Shown here in pieces: positions 39,926 to 47,181 of a stretch of DNA of 47,412 nt. The DNA comes from a virus. The position numbers were made by a program, and so were the translations under genes. Within the stretch, counting starts at the first letter, position 1, and the number at the start of each line of letters is the position of its first letter. The notes under the pieces are model-generated. The model saw only the letters and a program-made list of their open reading frames with translations, was not told the origin of the DNA and searched no databases. Where the stretch lies: positions 1 to 47,412 of IMG/VR virus record IMGVR_UViG_3300046000_012596; one strand, written 5' to 3'.

Positions 39926-41530
39926 TTAAATATATAAACCAAATTCATTTATTATAGTCTTAAATTTCCAACCCAAGTATCCATCTGTAGAAAATTCCGA
40001 ATCAGAAAAAAGTTCAACTCCATTGGAACACTTTTTCTTTATCTTAACAGATTCAAATCTTTCGTCCGAGAAAGCCTTTATTACTGTTCCATCCAAAACC
40101 TTTAGAACATCATTCCAAGATTCATCAAGACGACTATTATATTTTCCAAGACTTTGTACTCTCTCAACATGTATTGATTCAGTTTTATATATCTTGTATT
40201 CTAAAGTTGCCCTATCCCCATCTTCTAAATTTCTCAATGAAACAACAAATGAAGAAGGTCTACCCAAATAAGTTTTAACACAATTATGCTGAATTAGACT
40301 TTCTTCATTGTAAGTTGAGGTATTATTCAATATAGTTGGTTTAAAGTTAAAAATTTGTTTTTCGATTATATCGTAAAAATATTTTGGATAGACCCTATCA
40401 TATATTCCTCTCGTATAGAACTGAAGTTTTTCGGTCCAATCTATGTGTTCTTTATTGAAAAAGTCACGACCTCTTTCAGGTGTTGACATCCAACGAAGTT
40501 CTGTTTCTCCATACTTTTTGAGACCTACGTACATTCTAATGTGGTCTGCGAATGTATAACTATCCAAGTTTTGGTATACAAAAACTTGTTTATACATCGA
40601 AAATATTTTTTTTAGTTCTTCCTGTGATACATACTCTTTAAAGTCGTCTTCGATATTGGGGATATGTGCTTTTGAATTTAATAATTCAGTAACTAACTTA
40701 TTATCTTGATTAATCCAGTCTGACCCAAAAAAATTCAACGAATGTTTGAGTAATTCTATATTCAAGTACTCGCAATCATGCAGAGACTTTTTTATTTTTT
40801 TACCTTTGAGTTGATGAATATCCATGAAGGTTTCAACAAGTTTTTTTGAATTTTTCTTAAGTATTTTGGAAAACTTTGGTCCATAATATACGTTTTTGAA
40901 AACAGTAAAATTGTTAGGATATTTTATTTGTTTTTTATCCAAATAAAATCTATAAAGTCTCTCATCATAGTCTAAATTCTCAAATTTATTTGAATTGTCT
41001 ATCTTGTCTAGAAATATTGAAATACAATTTGTCACCTCTTTATACCCGTCCCCTCCATATGTATCTATAATATTTTTTAAAGTTGATGTAAATGATTTGA
41101 TTGGTTCATTTACGAAGTAATTCATTTTTGTTACTCTAGTAAACTTTTTTTTCTTTTGATAGTTGTTCAATTTGCCAAAATATACATTGCCAGTTTTCAA
41201 ATTTACAGAGATGTAATCAACGTTTTTTGACATCGAGAACCAAACATTTCCAACCTTTCTTTGTTTATGACCCCTAAAGAGTTTCAAAGAAACTTTATCC
41301 TCCTTCTCCTCAACCACAATTAGAAAATATTCTTTTATGACTGAAGCCATTGGATTTGCAAAATTCTTAACAAAAGACTCTTCACTATTGGAACTACCGA
41401 TTTGCTTGAAAGTAAAATTGGATTTTAAAATATCCTCTAACTTCAAAGAAAAATCATCTATGTTGTTGTGGTCATCATAAAATGTTGTGGTAAATCTTTC
41501 GCGGCTATATTTGTATAATTCTTGACCCAT
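39926..41530 (-). CDS. PcfJ-like protein
   Basis: 534 residues. The C-terminal part has ESLIQHNCVKTYLGRPSSFVVSLRN (about residues 414-438), matching the PcfJ pattern Q-x-x-C-V-x-x-Y followed by S-L-R, first named from an enterococcal conjugative plasmid. The following ATLEYKIY and RVQSLGKYNSR also fit. The long N-terminal region is basic, Lys/Asn/Phe-rich and unrecognised. PcfJ proteins are widespread on plasmids and phages with no settled function. DUF932 and a DpnD/PcfM-like gene, also plasmid/phage families, lie in the same window. No TAnnTTTG promoter was seen; the upstream gene's terminator is 15 bases away. Confidence 0.85.
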   Translation of the reverse strand: MGQELYKYSRERFTTTFYDDHNNIDDFSLKLEDILKSNFTFKQIGSSNSEESFVKNFANPMASVIKEYFLIVVEEKEDKVSLKLFRGHKQRKVGNVWFSMSKNVDYISVNLKTGNVYFGKLNNYQKKKKFTRVTKMNYFVNEPIKSFTSTLKNIIDTYGGDGYKEVTNCISIFLDKIDNSNKFENLDYDERLYRFYLDKKQIKYPNNFTVFKNVYYGPKFSKILKKNSKKLVETFMDIHQLKGKKIKKSLHDCEYLNIELLKHSLNFFGSDWINQDNKLVTELLNSKAHIPNIEDDFKEYVSQEELKKIFSMYKQVFVYQNLDSYTFADHIRMYVGLKKYGETELRWMSTPERGRDFFNKEHIDWTEKLQFYTRGIYDRVYPKYFYDIIEKQIFNFKPTILNNTSTYNEESLIQHNCVKTYLGRPSSFVVSLRNLEDGDRATLEYKIYKTESIHVERVQSLGKYNSRLDESWNDVLKVLDGTVIKAFSDERFESVKIKKKCSNGVELFSDSEFSTDGYLGWKFKTIINEFGLYI

Positions 41531-41543
41531 AATAAAATAATAA

Positions 41544-41570
41544 TAAAAAAAGGGGACTTTGTCCCCCTTT
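41544..41570 (-). terminator. Rho-independent terminator
   Basis: On the minus strand AAGGGGGAC-AAA-GTCCCC followed by seven T, six bases past the DUF932 stop. Confidence 0.92.
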
Positions 41571-41575
41571 GGTTA

Positions 41576-42325
41576 TTAACAATAGGATTCGGCCAATTCC
41601 CAAAGACTTGTATTAATTTTATTAATACTTTGGAAATTCTTTAAGTTTTTCATAGTAACCAAACGACCTTTTGTTGATTGATATTGTGTACCCCCACGAA
41701 CAAACTTCTCTTGTATTACATTGAAAAGTTTCCAAACACTATTTCCATTATCTTCTTCGCGAAGTGGTGATAAAAGGTTTTCGATGTTGATTGAAGGAAC
41801 AGAACCTGACTGCCAACGAATAAGAGTTGCCTTTTTTACAATATCAACAACATTTTCCTCATTCAAAAAAGTATTCTCCATTTTACTCACAGAGCGTTGG
41901 ATTATTGGTAAACGTTCGGCAAATTGGTCTGTAATTTGTCTGACAGTTCCGAGGTCAACCCGAAGGTGTTTAACACTTATACTATCAGCCAATGAAGTTG
42001 GGACTGTCAACCCATTTGAACAAACTAGTCGGTGGAGTCCGGCTGTAACGGAAAAAGAAGTCAAACCATTGTGAGAGTTTCTAATTAGTGCCTCAATAAG
42101 AGAATCTCCAACTTTTGGGAGTTCTGAATTACGAAGACGAACTTCATGGGTAGCAAAAGAACCCATACCCACTTGTTTTGCGGAAGCAACTTTCCAACCC
42201 TCTTTTTCAAAATTTTCTAAAATTTCGATTGTAGGAACGAAGGTGTACTTTGAGGAAACTTTTGGTGAAGGAGAAGTGGAGAAAATTGATGGTACTGTCT
42301 GACGGTAGGTTTGGAGTGTTGACAT
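41576..42325 (-). CDS. DUF932 protein
   Basis: 249 residues. The ATG at 42325 (MSTLQTYRQTVPS) was chosen since the longer frame starts upstream of the promoter -7 box. DUF932 features: YTFVPTIEILENFEKEGW, VGMGSFATHEVRLR, LRNSE...GDSLIEALIRNSHNGLTSF, AGLHRLVCSNGL and IRWQSGS. The family (phage/plasmid-like protein) is common on mobile elements; its biochemical role is not established. It has its own host-type promoter and a strong terminator, so it is expressed alone and probably early. Base composition is richer in G and C than its neighbours. Confidence 0.92.
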   Translation of the reverse strand: MSTLQTYRQTVPSIFSTSPSPKVSSKYTFVPTIEILENFEKEGWKVASAKQVGMGSFATHEVRLRNSELPKVGDSLIEALIRNSHNGLTSFSVTAGLHRLVCSNGLTVPTSLADSISVKHLRVDLGTVRQITDQFAERLPIIQRSVSKMENTFLNEENVVDIVKKATLIRWQSGSVPSINIENLLSPLREEDNGNSVWKLFNVIQEKFVRGGTQYQSTKGRLVTMKNLKNFQSINKINTSLWELAESYC

Positions 42326-42343
42326 ATTGTTTGATTTAGAACA

Positions 42344-42375
42344 CAAAAGTAAGTGAACTATTTCAAAACACAAAA
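42344..42375 (-). promoter_or_regulatory. Bacteroidota-type promoter
   Basis: TTTTG, 19 bases, then TACTTTTG on the minus strand, 18 bases before the DUF932 ATG. Confidence 0.85.
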
Positions 42376-42376
42376 T

Positions 42377-42655
42377 TTAATTTAAAGAATAATGTCCAAA
42401 AGGTGTTTGAACAATTATGTCCCTTATTTTATTTTCTTTAATTTTTTTACCATTTAATTCGGCACAAATTTCTATAAGTTGTTTTTGTGTGAGACAAACC
42501 TCAACACCTTTCTCATCATTAATAACAGCAACTTCCCTAATTCTATTATAGAATTTTTGTTCCATAGATTTGGGAATTAAATTTAACAGGTCTTTCTCAT
42601 TTTTTGTGAAAAACTTGATGATGTTACTCATGTAAATTTCAACATCAACGCTCAT
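42377..42655 (-). CDS. Hypothetical protein
   Basis: 92 residues, unrecognised; an internal ATG at M9 (MSNIIKFFTK) is an alternative start. Helical and basic, with LTQKQLIEICAELNGKKI in the middle and a short strand at the end (DIIVQTPFGHYSLN). Eight bases separate it from the LRR gene, so co-transcription is likely. Confidence 0.65.
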   Translation of the reverse strand: MSVDVEIYMSNIIKFFTKNEKDLLNLIPKSMEQKFYNRIREVAVINDEKGVEVCLTQKQLIEICAELNGKKIKENKIRDIIVQTPFGHYSLN

Positions 42656-42663
42656 AATTAGAA

Positions 42664-43980
42664 TTATTGTAAATCCAACATTCCGTTACCGAGGTCGTTC
42701 GCCTTATCCATAATTCTTTGAGGAATTTTTACATTACCACTCCCTTTAAGGTTCAAGAAGAGTAATGATGGGACATCAGATAAACATTCAGGTATGGAAG
42801 TTAAATTTTGATTGTTAATCAAAGCCAAAAATCTCAATTCAGGAAGCTCACAAATTTCATCAGGTATAGATTCAATACAATTATCGAAAAGTAACATTTG
42901 AAGATTTTTAAATCTCGATATTGAAGTAGGTATAGTAATAATAATTTTCGAGTCTCTTTCCTTGTTGGAAATTTGGAATTCTTTTAAACTCAAAGGAAGG
43001 TTGTCAATTAACTCATCTAGTCCATATAACCCTATAAATTTACCGACGTTCCCTTGAGAGAAGCTATCAATGACAAGTTTTTCTCCTCCCACCGTCAACC
43101 CTTCTGCAAATTCAGGTTTGAAAGCCATTTTAAGTTCTTTCATAGGTCCATTTAGTAAATTAATTAAATTCACTGAATGGTCATGTCTATCCATGAATTG
43201 ATTTGACGGGAAATGAAACTGATACCTTTCTACCGGTAGACCGGTTTCAGGGGCAATATTAGTGTCATTAGGATTGAAAACAACATATAATGGTCCATCT
43301 TTTATGTATCTATCGAACCAACTCGCACCTGGTGCTGACGTACACCATCTCGTTTCTTTATTGTTACCACCGTAGAAACATGCTGCCTCTTTACCTGACG
43401 CACCTTTATTTTCAATTTTGATAACTTTCCAATTTGGACCTTCGAAGAAAAGTTCCGCGCCAGGATGAACAGGGGCAGATTTTCTTTCAGCTTTTGTAGT
43501 TGTTGCTAAAGTTAAATCAAAATTTTTAACCGCATCATACAATTGTGCGGTAGTAAGTTTATTTATATCTCTATTTTCTAAAGGAATTTTTTTGTTAAAT
43601 CTAATAAACTTTTGTAAATCTTCGGTTACCTTGTAAAGGTCTTCCAAGAAAGTTTCTTTTACTTGCTTTACCTCTCTTTCATATCCAGAATCACTTGGTT
43701 GTCTTTCTGTTATTGGAGTTAAATAATTTTTGATTAACCAATTAACATACTTACCAGCTTTAATTTTTTCAAGTTCTTTTGAATCTGCAGATTCTGGGTC
43801 AACATTATTCATTCTTGTTGTTGGGTCAGCCTGCACAAGTTGAATAAATTCTTGTATTGATAACTTTGGTTTTACAGTCTTTCCTTCTTTATCCTTACTT
43901 GGTTTAGTAAGGGCTGTTCTCAAAATTTCGAATCTTGAATTTTCCAAAATAACATCTTTCAGCAACGTGGTAAATTTCAT
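42664..43980 (-). CDS. Leucine-rich-repeat protein with TRWCTS domain and head-targeting leader
   Basis: 438 residues in three parts. The leader MKFTTLLKDVILE-N ends in I-L-E (residues 11-13). The middle (about residues 165-290) has a distinctive domain: ELFFEGPNWKVIKIENKGA, KETRWCTSAPGA, DGPLYVVFNP, and YQFHFPSNQFMDRHDHSV; the Cys, His and paired aromatic residues suggest an enzyme or ligand-binding fold, but I cannot name it. The C-terminal part (about 325-425) has four to five leucine-rich repeats: LPLSLKEFQIS, FKNLQMLLFDNCIESIP, LPELRFLALINNQNLTSIP, VPSLLFLNLKGSGNVKIP. LRRs usually bind proteins and are typical of effectors. A TATTTATTA motif lies upstream. I infer an injected protein that targets a host factor. 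Confidence 0.82.
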   Translation of the reverse strand: MKFTTLLKDVILENSRFEILRTALTKPSKDKEGKTVKPKLSIQEFIQLVQADPTTRMNNVDPESADSKELEKIKAGKYVNWLIKNYLTPITERQPSDSGYEREVKQVKETFLEDLYKVTEDLQKFIRFNKKIPLENRDINKLTTAQLYDAVKNFDLTLATTTKAERKSAPVHPGAELFFEGPNWKVIKIENKGASGKEAACFYGGNNKETRWCTSAPGASWFDRYIKDGPLYVVFNPNDTNIAPETGLPVERYQFHFPSNQFMDRHDHSVNLINLLNGPMKELKMAFKPEFAEGLTVGGEKLVIDSFSQGNVGKFIGLYGLDELIDNLPLSLKEFQISNKERDSKIIITIPTSISRFKNLQMLLFDNCIESIPDEICELPELRFLALINNQNLTSIPECLSDVPSLLFLNLKGSGNVKIPQRIMDKANDLGNGMLDLQ

Positions 43981-43991
43981 CTACACTGATT

Positions 43992-44000
43992 TAATAAATA
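43992..44000 (-). promoter_or_regulatory. TATTTATnA motif (putative late promoter)
   Basis: TATTTATTA 11 bases upstream of the ATG at 43980, coding strand. Confidence 0.42.
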
Positions 44001-44024
44001 AATATATTGACAATACGAAAATAA

Positions 44025-44864
44025 CTAATAATTCAATATCAATAACTCTTCGGCTAAATTTTGTTTTACACCTTTTTTTGCTGCAGCTGCTTTTGCAAAT
44101 TGTTTTTTAACCCACCTATATCTATCTTCGGGATACCAATCGTGAAGAAGTTCAAAATCGTAATATGATAAACTAAATTTAGATTCGCATGAATTAAGAA
44201 CATTGGCCAATCTTTCGTGGTCATTTCTGTCAAAATCGTGGTTTGAATAGTAATTTTCTGTTTTCCAATAAGGGGGGTCCAAATAAATGTATGTCTTATC
44301 CGAATCAAATTCTTGTATCACGTCTTGGAAATCCTTGTTTCTCACCTCGGTAATTTTAAGAAAATGTTCTAACCAATCAGGTTTACTCAATTTATCCCTA
44401 AAAGAAAGATATTTTGACCTGTATTTACCCTTCAAATCTATAAAAGAAGATGTTTCGGGTTTACTACCACTAAAGACTTGGGTAACAATATAAACGTATT
44501 TTGCAGCAACCTCATAATCAGGGTAATTTATTGTAAAACCTGATGAAAATAATTCAGTTTGATACTCTTGAAATCTATTTTTGTAAGAAATGTCTGTTTG
44601 AAAGACCCCTAGCTCTTGTACTGGAATAGAGTCCAAAGACATCTGTAGTTGTGCTGGATTCTGTACGCATAAAAATAGATTGTAGTTCAATGGATTAAAG
44701 TCATTATAAACCACTCTTTTAAGATTTGGAAATCTCCCCAAATCCATGTTGAAAAAACACCAAAACATCCCACCGAATGTTTCTAAATATGTTTCCATAT
44801 CATTTGGATAGTAATCTACTATCCATTTACCAATTTTTGATTTTCCACCTATATAACTTAACAT
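44025..44864 (-). CDS. DNA adenine methyltransferase (D12/Dam class)
   Basis: 279 residues. It methylates adenine N6 using S-adenosylmethionine. The SAM motif begins at the N-terminus (LSYIGGKSKIGKWIVDYYP), then YLETFGGMFWCFF, VVYNDFNPLNYNLF, and motif IV YIYLDPPYW (about residues 191-199), with motif order typical of the alpha class (D12). The C-terminus RYRWVKKQFAKAAAAKKGVKQ is basic and may contact DNA. No restriction partner is adjacent. It differs in class from the methyltransferase at 20130, so the phage may mark two different sites. Confidence 0.93.
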   Translation of the reverse strand: MLSYIGGKSKIGKWIVDYYPNDMETYLETFGGMFWCFFNMDLGRFPNLKRVVYNDFNPLNYNLFLCVQNPAQLQMSLDSIPVQELGVFQTDISYKNRFQEYQTELFSSGFTINYPDYEVAAKYVYIVTQVFSGSKPETSSFIDLKGKYRSKYLSFRDKLSKPDWLEHFLKITEVRNKDFQDVIQEFDSDKTYIYLDPPYWKTENYYSNHDFDRNDHERLANVLNSCESKFSLSYYDFELLHDWYPEDRYRWVKKQFAKAAAAKKGVKQNLAEELLILNY

Positions 44865-44900
44865 GAATTAATTATAAGATAAAAAAATCTAAAAGGCAAC

Positions 44901-45077
44901 TTAATCATAACAATTTTTATACGGTCTACAAGAAGCCTTTTGAGTGAAACCCATTTCCGAACAGGGTGTTGACTTACAGTAAGATTGACTATATTTTCTT
45001 TTTTTCTTAAACTTCTTCTGTTCCTTTTCGTCCAAAAATTTATAAAGGACTCTTCGTATAATTTGTTCAGAAATCAT
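44901..45077 (-). CDS. Small Cys-rich basic protein (58 aa)
   Basis: 58 residues. The first half is a basic helix (ISEQIIRRVLYKFLDEKEQ), with a possible L-D-E site at 15-17 reminiscent of the packaged leaders. The second half has YCKSTPCSEMGFTQKASCRP and KNCYD, four Cys in a tight, conserved-looking pattern that probably binds zinc or forms disulfides. Its ATG sits at one end of a 16-base palindrome shared with the divergent gene at 45088. It is missed by length-limited gene calling, but the Cys pattern and promoter support it. Confidence 0.72.
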   Translation of the reverse strand: MISEQIIRRVLYKFLDEKEQKKFKKKRKYSQSYCKSTPCSEMGFTQKASCRPYKNCYD

Positions 45078-45090
45078 ATTTATAAATATG
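45075..45090. promoter_or_regulatory. 16-base palindrome between two divergent start codons
   Basis: CATATTTATAAATATG reads the same on both strands. It contains the TATTTATAA motif in both directions and its two ends are the start codons of divergent genes (minus ATG at 45077-45075, plus ATG at 45088-45090). Only ten bases separate the two codons, so any transcript from it would be leaderless. Confidence 0.6.
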
Positions 45091-45255
45091 TCAGAAAATA
45101 CTAATAAAGGTTGTGACTCTTGTAAAAAAACACCCTACCACGGTAGTTTAAACAAAAATGAAATGTTTGGTATTGTTGCCGGTATCTACATTATTTGTAC
45201 TTCGGTATATGGAAGTATTTCGTTAGTTAAAGAAATTATGACTTATTTCAAATAG
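45088..45255 (+). CDS. Small membrane protein with N-terminal Cys pair (55 aa)
   Basis: 55 residues. Start [19 protein letters not shown] with a C-x-x-C motif, then a hydrophobic segment (about residues 27-45, [20 protein letters not shown]). A membrane-embedded or thiol-active small protein is likely. Divergent from the 58-residue gene through the palindrome; its end overlaps the DnaJ end by eight bases. Confidence 0.7.
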   Translation: MSENTNKGCDSCKKTPYHGSLNKNEMFGIVAGIYIICTSVYGSISLVKEIMTYFK

Positions 45256-46171
45256 GCCTGTCAAATTTTACAAACAATTTCACGTACATATCCCCTCCTT
45301 CAAATCCCTTTCCCCTTAACCTTAATGGTTTGGATGTGTCAACTGTTTTTGGTGCGCTCATAAGTAGTTCTCCGTCAGGATGAGGTATTTTGAATTTTTC
45401 AGATTGTAAATCTTCTAAATTCAGATACAAAGAATATATAAGGTCGTTATTAATTTTTTCAAATCCTTCTTTTGCAATTAATTCAATCTGTAAAACCAAA
45501 TCACCATTCTCACCATTTCTAAAATCACCCATATTTGCAAGTTTTAGAAATTGACCATTATCACAACCTCGAGGAAGATTCACACTTACCTCATTAATAG
45601 TAGATTGAGTACCTCTACCGTCACACATGTAACATCTATGAAGGATATAACTTCCTTTTCCGTTACATGATGGACAAGCTGTTCTTACTTGTTGAACCAT
45701 AAATCCAGTTCCAAATGTTTGAATTTGGAATCCGGCACCATTACAAGTCTCACAAACTTTTCTTTCGCCACCTGAACCATGACAGACGTTACATGAGTTA
45801 TCCTTGGAGTACTGTATTGTTTTTTTAGACCCAAAATAAGATTCAATAGGGGTTACTTGTACCTTTAATATTTTATCAGGTGCCTGTTTTCTTCTTTGTC
45901 TTTGTTGATTATTAACATTCGCACCAAACATTTGAGAAAATATATCTTGAAAAGGTGTGTTTTGATATGGATTTTTCTTTTTAAAATCATACTCTGCTCT
46001 TTTTGGTCCGTCACTTAAAACCTCATACGCTTCTGCAATTTCTTTGAATTTTTCTCCTCCTTCAGGATTTAAGTCTGGATGAAATCTTTTAGAAAGTGTT
46101 CTATAACTTTTTTTTATGTCATCATCGGAAGCATTCTCTTCAACTTCCAAAATTTTATAATAATCTTTCAT
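45248..46171 (-). CDS. dnaJ: DnaJ-family co-chaperone
   Basis: 307 residues. It stimulates Hsp70 (DnaK) ATPase and delivers substrates. Residues 1-65 are a J domain with the H-P-D loop ([10 protein letters not shown]). The Gly/Phe region is short ([17 protein letters not shown]). The zinc domain has all four C-x-x-C-x-G-x-G repeats ([32 protein letters not shown]; the last ends G-R-G). The C-terminal substrate domain follows: [20 protein letters not shown] and [16 protein letters not shown]. It is shorter than cellular DnaJ (about 370 residues) through loss of parts of the linker and C-terminus. Phage DnaJ proteins can recruit host DnaK for virion assembly or replication. No phage DnaK is in the window. 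Confidence 0.95.
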   Translation of the reverse strand: MKDYYKILEVEENASDDDIKKSYRTLSKRFHPDLNPEGGEKFKEIAEAYEVLSDGPKRAEYDFKKKNPYQNTPFQDIFSQMFGANVNNQQRQRRKQAPDKILKVQVTPIESYFGSKKTIQYSKDNSCNVCHGSGGERKVCETCNGAGFQIQTFGTGFMVQQVRTACPSCNGKGSYILHRCYMCDGRGTQSTINEVSVNLPRGCDNGQFLKLANMGDFRNGENGDLVLQIELIAKEGFEKINNDLIYSLYLNLEDLQSEKFKIPHPDGELLMSAPKTVDTSKPLRLRGKGFEGGDMYVKLFVKFDRPI

Positions 46172-46173
46172 AT

Positions 46174-46818
46174 ATGAACTACATAGTTGTGCTATTCAAG
46201 AATAAAATAAAAAAAAGATTAATAAAGAAGTTTATAACATTAACCAAAGCCAAGTCTTTTTTTGTTAAAATGAAATCAAAATCCGAGGATGTTATCTTCG
46301 AAAAAGTTTTTGAAGATGGTAAAATTGTTAGTTATGAACTTGGTATTATAGAAATGAGCTCGAAACAATTACTTCCTGTGTATATTACTGATGAAATGGG
46401 TCGTAATTTAAAAGTAAAGCTGGAGGATGATGGTATGACTTTGTTTGAAATTTGCACTTACAAGCAAGAAGAAAAGATATATGACCTACAAAAAAAGAAA
46501 AAAATAAACTCACACGAATTTATTTTAAAATATCTTAAATCTGATTCATTGAAGATGATTTTTTCACTTAATAATAAAATTATTGTTCAGAATGATAGTT
46601 TGTTTTCAATATTTACGTTGAAAAACATTGAGGAGTCTTCTAGATTTATTGATTGTCTATCATATTATTTCATAAAAATTAACAGGAAAGATTGTTTGTT
46701 TGTTAAAGATACCTCTGTCGCACAAAAAAAGTATCTTTATGAGATACTTGAAAAAAATGGTTTTAATAAAAGTATGTTATACCGAAGGTTTACTTCTCCT
46801 CCACCATCGAAAGTATGA
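46174..46818 (+). CDS. Hypothetical protein
   Basis: 214 residues from the ATG at 46174 (MNYIVVLFK), two bases after and divergent from the DnaJ start; the longer open frame to 46096 is antisense to dnaJ. Lys-rich, with beta-like stretches ([21 protein letters not shown]) and a helical second half. No recognised domain. Its end overlaps the gene at 46790 tail-to-tail by 29 bases. Confidence 0.68.
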   Translation: MNYIVVLFKNKIKKRLIKKFITLTKAKSFFVKMKSKSEDVIFEKVFEDGKIVSYELGIIEMSSKQLLPVYITDEMGRNLKVKLEDDGMTLFEICTYKQEEKIYDLQKKKKINSHEFILKYLKSDSLKMIFSLNNKIIVQNDSLFSIFTLKNIEESSRFIDCLSYYFIKINRKDCLFVKDTSVAQKKYLYEILEKNGFNKSMLYRRFTSPPPSKV

Positions 46819-47023
46819 ATATGAATTCAGTTCCAGATATATCTATCGTAAATTGTTTGTGGTGCCTGTCAATCTCTCTAAAATGATTAATCACACTAGT
46901 AAATTCTCCTTTAGGTAATTCTAATACAACAGTAGATTTTCCACTAAACAAAGTTTGTAGAGATTCTGCAATTAACGCTAATTTTTCTAACTCCCTAGAA
47001 TCAGTATTTTTAATTTCTGCCAT
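46790..47023 (-). CDS. Hypothetical small protein
   Basis: 77 residues, unrecognised. Alpha/beta pattern: helix RELEKLALIAESLQTLF, strand TVVLELPKGEF, helix SVINHFREIDRHH, strand [16 protein letters not shown]. It overlaps the gene at 46987 by 37 bases. Confidence 0.65.
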   Translation of the reverse strand: MAEIKNTDSRELEKLALIAESLQTLFSGKSTVVLELPKGEFTSVINHFREIDRHHKQFTIDISGTEFIFILSMVEEK

Positions 47024-47181
47024 AAAGTTAATTTAATCGGCTCGGGAAACAAATCTCCCTTTTTTAAATTTTTTAAATCTTGAATGAGTCTATTTTTTTC
47101 TCCTTCAAGTTCAACTTGGTCCTTTCTTTTTTCACTATTCAGCCAATTCGATAGTTGTTGGTTTCTCTCCGTCCTGCTCAT
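46987..47181 (-). CDS. Hypothetical small protein
   Basis: 64 residues, unrecognised. The first half is a charged helix (WLNSEKRKDQVELEGEKNRL); the second ends in a hydrophobic segment (LTLWQKLKILILGS). Overlaps both flanking reading frames, so it is only moderately certain. Confidence 0.55.
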   Translation of the reverse strand: MSRTERNQQLSNWLNSEKRKDQVELEGEKNRLIQDLKNLKKGDLFPEPIKLTLWQKLKILILGS

